Source: Palaemon carinicauda
Lineage: Eukaryota > Arthropoda > Malacostraca > Decapoda > Palaemonidae
NCBI RefSeq assembly: GCF_036898095.1
Contig: NC_090743.1
Coordinates: 15,912,162-15,976,161 of the forward strand
Direction: 5' to 3'
DNA length: 64,000 bases
Shown here: in pieces, positions 41,600-52,844 of the stretch
Position numbering within the stretch: the first letter of the stretch is position 1
How the letters are laid out: every line of letters starts with the position of its first letter
The notes under the pieces: generated by a model
What the model saw: the letters and a program-made list of their open reading frames with translations, nothing else
What the model was told of the DNA's origin: nothing
Database searches by the model: none
Position numbers and translations under genes: made by a program

Positions 41600-41769
41600 C
41601 AGAGAAGAACTGGTTTGGTTGAGAAGTATATGCGGTATCTGGCCGATAGTCGGCGTAGGTGGGCACACCCGGCAGCCTTCATGGCGATCGCTCGCGAGTT
41701 TTTCGAATCTGTAGACCGTCGGAGACGTCAGCTATTTATATATTCACCAGCTAAGTTTAATATTTAAAA
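41600..41769 (-). repeat. Right inverted terminal repeat of DIRS-B
   Basis: 41600-41756 is the reverse complement of 35474-35630. The terminal 13 bp are specific to the right end and are copied in the internal complementary region. Confidence 0.9.
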
Positions 41770-42056
41770 GTAAGTTTTTCAAGCATTTCTTGTTACAGGT
41801 GGCTTAGTAACTTTATTGGACAAATTTTTTTTTTTTTAAGTTGGTAAAAGTAATCCGTCACTGGATTATGTATTAAAATTGTTTAAGATACATGAAAATG
41901 TAAAAAAAAACCCATATCCTATGTCTGTTTACAATAGATGGTGTTAGTGTAGGCCTATATAATACTTTAAACCTTTATATACTCAGGATTTCTATTTTAA
42001 CTCTGTATAAGTCAGCCACCTTTGACAATCCAAAATACAAAAAATACAGTCATACT

Positions 42057-43800
42057 TCTTGATACGAAAGAATCTACTTACGAAATTTTCACTCTGTGAA
42101 ACGAGATGCAACGTAATTTTACAACTCGCATCACGAAAAATTTTTTGGACAACGAAAGGAGGTACGGTACAAAAGCCCGGCAGTGTCCGAGACTGATGAT
42201 TTTAAATTTGCGCGCCAACCTGTAAACTCGCCACCATCTTCCCACGCTCCAATTGGTTATCTCCCTACTCAGATGCTAGTTACCACCATAAGATCCTGCT
42301 TTCCTATTGGTCAGCATATACTAAACTGTACAGTATATCATCATGCTCATACGCATTGGCGTTCCTATTTCTTTTCGTTTCGGCAGTGGTATCGTACTCA
42401 TTGGCCTAGTGTTTGTGATTTCGCATTCATAACTACTGTATTGTACTGTATCGTGTGTGATATTACGTTACGTTATTAGCCATGGGTCCTAAGAAAGTTT
42501 CTGATGTCAAGGGAAAGAGGAGGATGATGCTTCCTATGGAGACTAAGATGGAAATAATCAAGAAGTATGAGGCTGGCATAGATTAAGTGTGATCGCGAAA
42601 GAATATGACCGAAATGCCTCTACGATAGGAACAATCCTGATGCAGAAGAAAGCCATCAAAGCAGCAACACCTTCTAGGGGCGTGACTGTTTTCTTCAGTA
42701 AGAGGAGCCACGTCCACGATGAGATGGAGAGACTGCTACTTGTCTGGACAAAGGACAAGGAAATAGCTGGAGACACTATCACCGAAACGATAATCTGCCA
42801 AAAAACCAGTGCCATTTTCGGTGATATTGTGCGTGATCATGCCGAAGCCGACGCAGGAGAAAGTACATCGAAGCAGACACCCCCAGAGTTCAAGGCTTCT
42901 CGAGAGTGGTTTGAAAAATTTAAGACGCTCTGGCGTTCTTTCGGTGGTGCGTCATGAGGGGGCTACAAGCTCGGGCATGAAATCTGCCGAAGTGTTTGCA
43001 AAGAAGTTCGACAAGTTGACTTTCCAGGAAGGCTACAGTCCCCAGCAAGTCTTCAACTGTAACAAAACTGGAGTTTTTTTTTTTTGGAAAAAATGCCTCA
43101 TCGAACATACATCACAGGACAAGAAAAGAGGCTACCCGGGCATGAGCCTATGAAGGACAGGCTTACCCTTGCACTATGCAAATGCCAGTGGGGATTGTAA
43201 GCTGAAACCCCTGCTGGTGTATCATTCCGACATTCCTCGAGCCTTCAAGGCCCACAAAGTCATTAAGGAGAGTTTTCAGGCGTTGTGGAGGGCTAATGCA
43301 AAAGCCTGGGTAACAAGACAATTGTTCACTGAGTGGGTATATTGTTTCGGCCCAACTGTGAAAAAATATTTGAAAGAGAAGCCCCTCCCTCTGAAAAGCC
43401 TACTGGTGTTGGACAATGCCCCTGCTCACCCTCCTGCCCTTGAGGAAGATATCCTAGCACAGTATTTCTACATCAAGGTTCTCTTTCTTCCACCTAACAC
43501 CACCCCTCTCTTCCAGACCATGGACCAGCAAGTGATTTCAAATTTTAAGAAGATTTATATGAAATATCTCTTCAAGAGATGTTTCGAAATCACTGTCAGC
43601 ATAAACCTCACCCTTCGTTGATTTTGGAAGGAGCATTTCGATATTGTGATATGCCTCAAAATGATTGATCAAGCTTGGCAGGAGGTTTTGAGGTGCACCT
43701 TGAACTCTAAGTGGAAGAACCTGTGGCCCGATGCTGTCTCAACCTCCATCAATAGGATTTCTTTTTCTCTACCCGCCAACTTCAACTATTCGACTTCACC
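42057..43800 (+). mobile_element. Tigger/pogo-type DNA transposon, decayed, right end missing
   Basis: A left terminus CAGTCATACTTCTTGATACG follows a TA (42055-42056), the mariner-superfamily target dinucleotide. A transposase pseudogene starts at 42482. I cannot find a matching inverted end to the right, so the 3' side is truncated or too diverged. Confidence 0.75.
42482..43770 (+). pseudogene. Tigger-like transposase (CENP-B HTH plus DDE), disrupted
   Basis: It starts MGPKKVSDVKGKRR, with METKMEIIKKYE as the first helix-turn-helix. A 1-nt loss at about 42582 causes a stop. IAKEYDRNASTIGTIL and ERLLLVWTKD (second DNA-binding part) follow, then a frameshift at about 42915-42930. The DDE core has FNCNKTGVF where the family has FNCDETGLF, so the first catalytic Asp is Asn. 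LLVLDNAPAH keeps the second Asp, and TTPLFQTMDQQVI keeps the third. A TGA at 43619-43621 interrupts a tail that stays readable to about 43740. It would cut and paste at TA sites; this copy is inactive. Confidence 0.85.
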
Positions 43801-44608
43801 CGGTTTTGGTTTAAGTATTTGACTTGATCCAGTACAACTATACCATCCCTTTTTACCCTCGTATACATATTACGTTTAACCCAAGAATTACTTGTTTTAT
43901 TATACGATATCTTATAAAATCACCTCATTTTATATTCCCATTAAATATTATTTATCATACACTCTATTTTATCTTTCTATATTACTTTTATAAATTTTGT
44001 TATTACCTTGTCACGCCCCGATTTTACATAAATATTTGCTCTGGACAAGTTTCCCATTCTAGTTCATTCATGTTTACTCTCTAGACTCAGTTGTTTTTCC
44101 GTTAACCAATCACGAACCCGTATGTAGGGAAAGTTTGCAAATGGGGGGTTTTAATATTTCCCAACCCCCTTCCTTATCTCTTCAAGTGGTCTCTTCATAC
44201 CCCTTCCAACAATTCCTTTTCATGGAAACCTTTGTCCTAGTCAGGTCTTTGCTATTTCAAGTGAGGTTTTTTTCGTATTTTACGATGGAAGTTATAGAAA
44301 CTTGTAAAGGCTGCAGTATTCCATACCTAAAAGCATTTGCAAAATTTCAAGGGAAATTTTTTGATACATCATCCACTGTTGATAATTTCCTTAAATCACA
44401 TTATGTAATACCCCAACGTTTACAGTGTCCCAAGTGCCGTTCATAGAAGTTAAGACATCACAGTCTCAACACACCGGTGACTCACAAGTTTCAACGTCCG
44501 GGTCATAAAAGTAAGTCATTAATATCTTTAATCTAAATGTTTTTAGCATGCGCAGCTCAACATTACCGCTTGCCAGTAAAAGTCTGTGACCTGGGAAGAG
44601 GACGGATG
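43801..44608. other. AT-rich flank, no gene recognised
   Basis: Short open frames (for example 44135-44446, 103 codons with CKGC and CPKC spacing) lack family features I can name. I list none as genes. Confidence 0.35.
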
Positions 44609-44790
44609 AAAATATATTTTTTCCTGTAGAAAATAACGTGATTTAACTGGTTTTTACCTTCATTTCATTCGCAACAACAACTACAAGTTCGCATACTTAG
44701 TTAGTCGAACTAGTTGTTCTGTATGTTTGCGGTTGAAATGAAGGTCAAATTCAGTTAAATCACGTTATTTCCTAAAGGAAAACATTTTCT
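44609..44790. repeat. Fold-back (MITE-like) inverted repeat
   Basis: Left arm 44609-44700 and right arm 44704-44790 are reverse complements at roughly 80-85%. Shared blocks are TAACGTGATTTAACTG, ACCTTCATTTCA and TCGCAA. The loop is only a few bases. No TA or other duplication is obvious. Confidence 0.8.
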
Positions 44791-44864
44791 GTTTGAAATG
44801 AGAATCTGTAATACAGTACAACTCTACCAAATGGAGAGCGTGCTCTAGTAAAGAAATACCTCTA

Positions 44865-44884
44865 TTAGGTTAGGTTAGGTTAGG
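44865..44884 (+). repeat. Short interstitial (TTAGG)4 tract
   Basis: Four perfect TTAGG units, the arthropod telomere repeat. It is too short to be a telomere. Confidence 0.8.
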
Positions 44885-45486
44885 TGGGGTGCTATGTTTT
44901 GTGGGCTTTAGAATGAATCTCGAAATTTACATTTCCGTTCTGGAAAAACTTTCCTTAACGAACAAACTGTTTTGCCTACAGTTCAGTGTTTTTGCAATGA
45001 ATTTTACCTTTAGCCTACTTCAGTCGTAAATAATCACGTTTTTTTCTGTTTTTCCCAACCCAAAGTCAACGGTTCCCATCTGTGTCCATTGGGAAGGAGA
45101 GGTGAGCATAATGGGAGAACAGCTTATTTGCGGAAAAAATATAGGTCAAATGCCTTGATAGCACACGATTTATAGTAAGAAAGTTTTCCCCGTCCGAAAC
45201 TATAATAAAACTGTTTTTCTATTAGAAATGTTGTGCCGTGTTAACTATGATTTTATCCTTTTCCAACCTCGGCTGTAGTTCAGCTAATACAATAAAACCA
45301 TAATGGTAAAAAACCATAATAATAATAATAATAATAATAACAAGCAATGTAGTAATTTGGTTTGTTAATTTACCTTTCACTTGCCGTTAGAGATAGTGTT
45401 GTCTTCTCCATTAGGCAGATGCCGCTGATCTAAAGCCTCAATGCCACTTTAACAGGAAGTAGAACCGCAGAACGTTTGGCAGCCCA

Positions 45487-45489
45487 ATA

Positions 45490-45544
<55 letters not shown>

Positions 45545-45826
45545 GCTAAGCTGCAACCTAGTTGGAAAAGCAGGAGGTTATAAGCCCAAGGGTTCAAATA
45601 GACAAATATAGCCCAATGAGGAAAGGAAATAAGGCAATAAATAAACTATATGAGAAGTAATAATCAATTAAAATAAAATATTTTAAAAATAGTAACATCA
45701 AAACTTATATTTCATATATAAACTATAAAAAGACTTATGTCAGCCTGTTCAACATAAAAACATTTGCTGCAAGTTTGAACTTTTAAAGTTCCACTGATTC
45801 AACTACCCAATTAGGAAGAGACTATG
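45487..45826 (-). mobile_element. 5'-truncated N1 copy
   Basis: An (ATT)n tail (45490-45543), then GCTAAGCTGCAACC and the N1 3' UTR, and the last part of the ORF to about 45826 (matching the ORF C-terminus around 8400-8495). It breaks off there: a dead-on-arrival insertion. Confidence 0.85.
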
Positions 45827-46682
45827 GTGGTAGTAAGGAAGGGTATACAAATGAAACAGCTGTGTTTTATATACAGTATTAGTAAAACTTTCCTCTACAA
45901 ATATAAAGCTTTTTACACTGATTAGAAGATAGAAAAAAAAAATAATGGATCTGTCTATTCGAAGACTGGTTGCTTTAGACACAAACTAATATTGTAGGCT
46001 AGTGTGGTGTCGCAATTCATCTTACCAGATTGAACATTACGACAATGTACACGGACCATTGTATATAGGCTACTAAGTAGCTCAATTTATTTAGTTAAAT
46101 ACTAAGTCACGGTTATGTTTTTAGTAAAGTTTGAAGATTACTGTCATTATATGAAAAACTTTGATGAGACAGCATAGTACCTATTGTATGATTAGTTTTA
46201 AAATGGTTATAGGTTAAACAGGAGTGTAGCTAGAAATTTGGGGGAGGGGGTCATTGCAATGTGAGTAAAGAGGTTTACTCCCTTATCCTGGTGAGAGACT
46301 ATCTATCGAAACCCGATTAACTTTTAGGTGCATGTTTATATTTTCAAAGACGCTATTGAAGTTAGTTATATGAAAAAGAATGACAATTTTAAATGTATAG
46401 GCCTACTAACATACAGTACTTTCATTCTATGACCCCCCTCTCTTGTAGGTCTAGGGGAAATTTTCATAAAAGACTCAATCCCCAAGACCCTAACCCCTTT
46501 AATTCCGCTAACGCCACTGAGGTAGGGTAATAACGTTTGACTCAGGCAAGACTTCTTTTCACATACAAGTAAATAGTTATATGAACGGGTTCAAGGCCAT
46601 AGCTTACCAGTCGGTTCCATAGAACAAACTACTTTTAAGATAAATATTAGAGAATATATGTGATTGTATATAAGTGAGGGGT
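45827..46682. other. AT-rich sequence, nothing recognised
   Basis: No coding signal or repeat structure that I can support. Confidence 0.35.
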
Positions 46683-46835
46683 AGATGGAGATGGTTTGGG
46701 CATGCTCTTCGCACTCTCCGAGAGAGATAAGTTCAGCAAACTTTCAACTGGGATTCACAAGGCACTGGAAGGGTTGGAAGATCCAGGCCTACATGGCTGA
46801 GGACTATGAAGCATGAAGTGGGAGATGATGAATGA
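46683..46835 (+). pseudogene. C-terminal fragment of another non-LTR reverse transcriptase
   Basis: One frame reads RWRWFGHALR, a TAA stop, then GTGRVGRSRPTWLR and MKHEVGDDE with TGA at 46833. The RWxGHxxR and GRxRxTW pair marks the C-terminus of RTE-like and related reverse transcriptases. Nothing upstream of it is recognisable. Confidence 0.65.
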
Positions 46836-46869
46836 AGAAGTAATAATTCAAAAGCTCAGGATAGAGACA

Positions 46870-46870
46870 C

Positions 46871-46915
<45 letters not shown>

Positions 46916-48172
46916 GCTAAGCTACAACCCTAGTTAGAAAAGCTAGATGCTATAAGCCCAAGAGCTCCAACAGGGAAAAATAGCCCAGTTAGGAAATGAA
47001 ATAAGGAAATAAATAAACGATATGAGAAATAATGAACAATTAAATCAAATATTTAAAAACAGTAACATCAAAACATATTTCATTTATAAACTATAAAAAG
47101 GCTTATGTCAGCCTGTTCAACATAAAAACATTTGCTGTAAGTTTGAACTTTTGAAGTTCTACTGATTCAACTACCCGATTAGGAAGATCATTCCACAACT
47201 TGGTCATAGCTGGAATAAAACTTCTAGAATACTGAGAAGTATTGAGCCTCATAATGGAGAAGGCCTGACTATTAGAATTAACTGCATGCCTAGTGTTTAC
47301 AACAGGATGGAACTGTTCGGGAAGATCTGAATGTAAAAGATGATTAGAATTATAAAAAAAAACCTTATACAACATGCATAATATCTAGATAAGGAATAAG
47401 AAATTTATTAGACCGTAAGTTCCTGTCCAACAAATTAAGATGAAAATCAGCATCTGAAGACCAGACAGGAGAACAATACTCGAAACAAGGTACAATGAGG
47501 GAATTAAAACACTTCTTCAGAATAGATTGATCACCAAAATCTTAAAAGACTTTCTCAATAAGCCAATTTTTTGTGCAACTGAAGGAGACACAGACCTTAT
47601 GTGTTTCTCAAAACCAAATTTGCTGTCGAGAATCACACATAAAATATTAAAAGAATCACATAGAGTTAAAGAAACTATCAATACTAAGATCCGCATGTTG
47701 AGGAGCCACTGTCCTTGACCTATTTACAATCATACTTTGAGTTTTGTTAGGATTCAATTTCATACCCCATAATTTGCACTATGCACTAATTTTAGCTAGA
47801 CCTCTATTAAGGGATTCAGTAACCCCAGATCTACATTCAGAACATGGAATTGATGCAAAGAGAGTAGCATCATCTGCATATGCAGCAAGCTTGTTTTCTA
47901 AGTCACACCACATGTCATGTGTATATAGTATGGAAGGTAATGGGCCAAGAACACTACCTTGAGGAACACCAGATATCACATTCTTATACTCACTATGGTG
48001 CCCGTCAACAACAACTCTTCGAGATCTATTACTTGAAAAATTCAATAATGATGCTAAGAAACGACCCACCAACTCCCAACAGTTTGAGTTTGAGAACAAG
48101 GGCTTCATGATTAACACGGTCAAAGGCAGTACTAAAATCAAGGCCAATAATACGAACTTCTAGACCACAATC
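46870..48172 (-). mobile_element. 5'-truncated N1 copy, frame-broken
   Basis: An (ATT)n tail at about 46872-46915, the N1 3' UTR, then the C-terminus (LWNDLPNRVVESVELQKFK at about 47103-47375) and the RT palm with GVPQGSVLGP and YAADDATLF-type wording (YADDATLF) at about 47779-48147. Homology ends at about 48172 inside the RT. Indels interrupt the frame. Confidence 0.88.
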
Positions 48173-48280
48173 TAACCAAGGCTCTTTGCATCAATAGGCG
48201 TAGGAGGAAATGGTGGTGGTGATGAATGCACAGATAAATGCGCTCTTAGTCTGTGTGTGTATGTGCAGAAGTGTTTGCTT

Positions 48281-48283
<3 letters not shown>

Positions 48284-48362
<79 letters not shown>
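48284..48362 (+). repeat. (CT)n microsatellite
   Basis: About 39 perfect CT dinucleotides. Confidence 0.97.
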
Positions 48363-48365
<3 letters not shown>

Positions 48366-48538
48366 CGACATAGAAAATACTTCTTTCTAGATGATATCAG
48401 TGATGATAATAAAAATTGAATGGCATGGCTTTGCCCTGAATGATTAATGAAATGCAGTACACAAAATAGGAATATGGAAAGTGAAGATGGTTACTGAAAT
48501 AAAAGCGGGATCCTAAAATAGTAATTGTTCAGTGACTA

Positions 48539-48674
48539 ACTTTCCTCTTGGTATGGGTGGAAGAGAATCTTCACCTATGGTAAGCAGCTCTTCTAGGAGA
48601 AGGACACTCCAAAATCAAAGCCCTTGGGCTTATAGCATTCAGCTTTTTCAGCTAGGATTGTAGTTTAGCAAGTG

Positions 48675-48755
<81 letters not shown>
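48539..48755 (+). mobile_element. Internally deleted N1 derivative, plus orientation
   Basis: 48539-48619 matches part of the N1 5' region (CTTTCCTCTTGGTA, GGTAAGCAGCTCTTCTAGG). It is joined directly to the extreme 3' end (GCCCTTGGGCTTATAGC, TAGGATTGTAGTTTAGC) and a long (TAA)n tail. All coding sequence is missing, and the junction differs from that of the copy at 57304-58005. Confidence 0.85.
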
Positions 48756-48980
48756 GCTACTTTTTTATTCTAGTCGAGAACTCTTCAATATTTACCGTTT
48801 CATATAGCCAGAGAGTAAGCCTAACTTTGTTAATTCTGTTTTATTTATATATCCATTTTCAAACACAATGAGGAACAAAGATAAAATAGATTGTGCAATT
48901 AGGCCTAAACGTAGACATGAATATCGGAAAGGTATGATTGTAAACGATTAGATTGAAAAATAGATTAGAGAAAGATGAAC

Positions 48981-48981
<1 letters not shown>

Positions 48982-49047
<66 letters not shown>
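48982..49047 (+). repeat. (GA)n microsatellite
   Basis: About 33 perfect GA dinucleotides. Confidence 0.97.
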
Positions 49048-49050
<3 letters not shown>

Positions 49051-49339
49051 GACTTGTATACATGAACTTTGACATCCTATCATGTAAATACTTTATATAT
49101 ACTTATATATGTACACATCATGTTTGCGTGTGTCAACATTCTCAACGGTAAAATTATAAAAGATGGCTAAACGCTTGAAGTGAATCTACCATAAATATGT
49201 GTTCGTCTTCGATTCTGATTAAGACTGGTTGCCATTCTATCAAATAGTGTGTAACTAAGAATAGTGTAACTAAGTGCGTGTTCGCATATTTATTCATGCG
49301 TAGTCTATGTGTGCATAGCAAGAGGTACATACATCATCA

Positions 49340-49578
49340 TACATATACCAAAGGCACTTCCCCCAATTTTGGGGGGTAGCCGACATCAACAAGAAACAAA
49401 ACAAAAAAGGGGACCTCTACTCTCTACGTTCCTCCAGCCTAACCAGGGACTCAGCCGAGTTCAGCTGGTACTGCTAGGGTGCCACAGCCCAACCTCCCAC
49501 ATTTCCACCACATATGAAGCTTCATACTGCTGAGTCCCCTACTGCTGCTACCTCCGCGGTCATCTAAGGCACCGGAGG
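49340..49578. repeat. Candidate dispersed repeat, non-coding
   Basis: A GC-richer block (CCCCCAATTTTGGGGGGTAGCC, in parts CAATTTTGGGG and GGTAGCCGACATC, then CTACCTCCGCGGTCATC) in an AT-rich setting, directly upstream of an RT fragment. It looks like the 5' part of a retroelement, but a database check is required. Confidence 0.35.
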
Positions 49579-49579
49579 T

Positions 49580-49956
49580 AATACAACTTTATGTAGATGC
49601 AAGGAAATATGCTAAATAATGAAGAAACAAAAGAAGAATTAGTCAAATACTGGAAAACCATATATTTTAAGCATGAAAATAAAATAGACTTAGTTTGGAA
49701 TGAAGAAAAATGGACAGAATATGAAAATTAAATAGCGCACCAGGAAGATATCACAAGAATAGATGGATATAATATCCCAGACATACTTAGAGAACACTAT
49801 GACCTTGTGATGGTAACAAAAAGGGAAAATAAAACCAATGGGAAACCCAACAAGCACAACAGATAAAGTAAAGAATTGCCTGAAAAGCAAAGAATAAAAT
49901 AAAAAAACAACAGCAGGACCGGATAGCATTGAGCCCGAGCTCTATAAGGCGCTAGG

Positions 49957-50005
<49 letters not shown>

Positions 50006-50640
50006 ATGTCTTGAAACCCTACAGAAATGTTACCAAAAAGAGTTGGATAAAAAAAAAAAAAAAAACGCGGAAGAAGTCAAGAACAAAGATGACTGAAAAA
50101 AAAGATGACGGAAAAAGACCTAAAATCTATAGCCCTATTAAATATTTCATATAAAATATTCATGATGATGGTGAAAGAATGAATGAGGAAGATAATGAGC
50201 GCCAAGCAGGATTTACAGGAGGAGGTAAGATAGAAGACAACATCTTTATATTACAGTACTGTGTAGAAGAGAGCTATAGAAATAAGAAACCTCTAATAGT
50301 AACTGCCATGGACTTTAGTAAAGTCTTCGACTCAGTAAAAAGTGAGGTATTAATAGAAGTTTTAAAAGAATATATATTCAACACCAAAATCATAAGTGCA
50401 ATTGCAAATATTTATCAAGAAGATACTACAGGCATTGACTTAGGGAAAGGTATAGAACAAGAAATGGAGGTTATGAGTGGAATATGATAATTAATCTTTG
50501 CAGATGATGCCTTAGTGATTGCAGAGGATATAGATAATTCAGTGTAATACCAAACTTTTAGTAGAAATACATTATGATTTACAATATGAACGAAAAGCCA
50601 GGTCACATAGAGGGAATCAAAGTAGTAGAAATTTGATATA
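49580..50640 (+). pseudogene. Decayed non-LTR reverse transcriptase fragment, third family
   Basis: Broken plus-strand frames: a TTAGPDSIEPELYKAL-like motif (about 49915-49960), a KDLKSIALLNISYKIFM motif (about 50118-50165), then 50179-50487 with QAGFTGGGKIEDNIFILQY, VTAMDFSKVFDSV (motif A) and VMSGI. FADDALVIAEDI (motif C) follows almost at once (about 50498-50535). Some 50-60 residues normally found between motifs B and C are missing. Two long A-runs (49960-50004, 50047-50065) sit inside the former coding region. Confidence 0.75.
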
Positions 50641-51180
50641 AATTAAAACAGACAACAATGGAAACATATTTAAAACTCAGAAAAGGTTAATGATAGAAAA
50701 AGCGGAAAAACTAGCTAACTTAATGCATTCAGTTATACCGAAAACTTGCAGTTAAGTACTAATAGGAAAACATTTTGGAAAATGATTGCTTTACCATCTA
50801 TTTTGTAAGGAATAAATATTATAAATTTAACAAACACTGAAATAGAGAGACCACAAATCAAATGGCCAGGTTGAAGAAGAAAATTCTCCTCAAAGCTTTG
50901 TTTGCTTGCAGGTTGTAAATTTGGTATAGCTTCATTTACTTGTTGAATATCTTGTTAAAATCATGTTTTTGCTTATTAAACATAAAGTTGCTACAGCTGT
51001 ATTTGCGTGTTTCATACCGATTCAATATATATTTTTTTCTTGCTTGTTTGAAATATATCTGAACAACCGTAGTTACGAGTTGGGTGTTAATGTAAATAAT
51101 TATTTGCGTGTTGGATAAACATTAATACAACTGTATTTGTGTATAAGATATTGCCCTGAACCTCTAGCTGCGTGTTTGAT
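50641..51180. other. AT-rich sequence, probable further decay of the RT element
   Basis: No recognisable motif. Confidence 0.3.
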
Positions 51181-51189
51181 GCAATGACC

Positions 51190-51660
51190 TGCTGTGTGCC
51201 GGCAACAAACATGCCTGTGTCCTCGACAGGTCACGAAATGCGCTACTGGCGGCGGGTATGGGGTCCCGCTGAGGGCGCCATGACGTAAGACTTCTGGCAG
51301 GTAGAAGCCGCACGGGTGCCAAGCGGTAAGGGGATAATTGGAGGGTGGTCTGGTGCCAAGGTGGGCAAGGAGTCACGAGGGTTGGGCAAGAGGGGCACTG
51401 GAGGAGGGACGAGGAAGAAGCGAGGAGAAAGAAGGGAAGGATGAGGGGAAATGCCAACTAAGGGGGGGAGGGGTAAAGGGGGTTTACTCATGTTTACCGG
51501 AGATTTCAGGGGGCGTTTGTGTGTGCAGTAGTGGCGGGTGTGTGAGTGTGTGTGGAGACAGGGCATCAGGGCTCTCTCTCTCTCTTTCCCCATCCTACTC
51601 ATCCTCCTCAAGTAGCGACAACTGCTGCTACTCGACAAGGCAGTTGCTGCTTAGTTCAGG
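51190..51660 (+). promoter_or_regulatory. Candidate promoter and non-coding first exon with splice donor
   Basis: A sharply GC/CpG-richer island than its flanks. It contains a CRE-like TGACGTAA (51281-51288), G-rich Sp-like tracts (51420-51480) and a CTCTCTCTCTCTTT GAGA-type tract (about 51571-51587). It ends in TTAGTTCAG followed by GTAAGT at 51661-51666, a consensus donor. Open frames on both strands look compositional rather than coding. I infer a 5' UTR exon of a rightward gene; no downstream exon is identified in the window. Confidence 0.4.
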
Positions 51661-52194
51661 TAAGTCGTGAAAACCAGTCTTCTTCTTGAAGGCAGAGAGA
51701 AAGAGGTTTGGGATATCGAGGTGTCGCGAGGAACCGGCCTTAGTGTTGGGTCTTACGTGGAGCTCAGTTGGTAATGGGTCACATCGTGAGTCTTTTTTTA
51801 TTTGGGATTCTTTATATAAACAGAGGGTGCAGCTTCATCGTTAAAGAAATGTCTTTAGATAAACGTTTAAAAATTAGAAATGAAGGTTGATGTAGGATAG
51901 GGATGGTTAAACGTTGAATATGGTTAAGCTAGAGAAATTTCACCTAAAGCTTTACGGACGCGATTATTTATAAAAATAATTGTCCCTTGTAACATTTTCA
52001 ATGCTGCATCACATATGACTTGACACACGAGGTAAAAATCTCTTACTAAAATAATAAACGTTTTAACAATCATACTATTTACAATATAACCAAAAGATTA
52101 TGAGAAACCATACTATCTCTGACTATAAAATAGTGCAACTGCTCGTAATAGAGATTAGTTAAGTCTACTGATAGAACTTATCGTAATGAGCTAG

Positions 52195-52341
52195 AGCCAA
52201 ATGGGCCGGCACCTAGGCATGGGCCTATTCTATGCCGAGATATTATTCGGACAAACCCAGCAAAGGTCAATTAGGAGTGCCTAGATTGCATCGCGTGAAG
52301 TACACTCCTACAGATCACATGATAAAAAAAAAAAAAAAAAA

Positions 52342-52375
<34 letters not shown>

Positions 52376-52376
52376 C
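52195..52376 (+). repeat. Candidate poly(A)-tailed retroposed sequence
   Basis: A non-AT-rich block (about 52195-52320, with GGGCCGGCACCTAGGC and GGGCCTATTC) ends in an A-rich run of about 50 bases (52323-52374). The layout suits a SINE or processed RNA, but I cannot identify the source. Confidence 0.35.
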
Positions 52377-52844
52377 AAATTTTAATAAAAATCTGTTTGG
52401 AATTTCAAAAGTAAAATTAATAAATAAAAATACCAGAGTAATGACGAAGAATAAAATTGCTTTTTCGCACAAGAATGAGTCATATTCTTAGGACTGAGCG
52501 AAAGACTAAATACTGTAACACCTCTTCAAAGGGGGGTGAGGTTTCATCAGTGGTTTGCTGTCTGTCTGTCTGTTTGTCTACTAGCAGGGTGATTCTAAAA
52601 GTTATTGGTATCTTGTCAGCAATAATTCCATCAAGTTTTATAATACGTAATTCGGGAACCAGCTCATTACCTTTTGTTTTGAGTTGTCTTGTTTATTTAT
52701 GTTTAGTTTTTGTCTATTTTGTTTGTTTGTTGGACGGAGTTCAATGAGATCTTTTTGTTAGGAAAGCCTCCAATCAATAATTATTTATTTAGATTTTGGT
52801 GAAAATCCTGATTTAGTTAAGGTGATAATAGATCTAGTTCAAAT

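Larger units (their letters stand above)
35441..41769 (-). mobile_element. Complete DIRS-like element B (6329 bp), mutated, different family from A
   Basis: Inverted repeats 35474-35630 and 41600-41756 (about 95% alike by eye) and an internal complementary region at 35680-35770 give the termini ATGATATTTT at 35441 and TATTTAAAA at 41769. Minus-strand YR, RT-RNase H and a low-complexity gag follow. End sequences, gag repeats and protein wording differ from A and C, so it is a separate family. It begins exactly where A ends. Confidence 0.9.

Noticed and set aside
44135..44446. 103-codon frame with two CxxC pairs as a zinc-finger gene
   Set aside because: Only two weak Cys pairs, no histidine spacing of a known finger, and no supporting context.
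51164..51670. Overlapping open frames on both strands (Pro/Ser-rich and Gly/Glu-rich)
   Set aside because: Mutually exclusive frames produced by a GC-rich, purine-biased island; interpreted as promoter or 5' UTR sequence instead.
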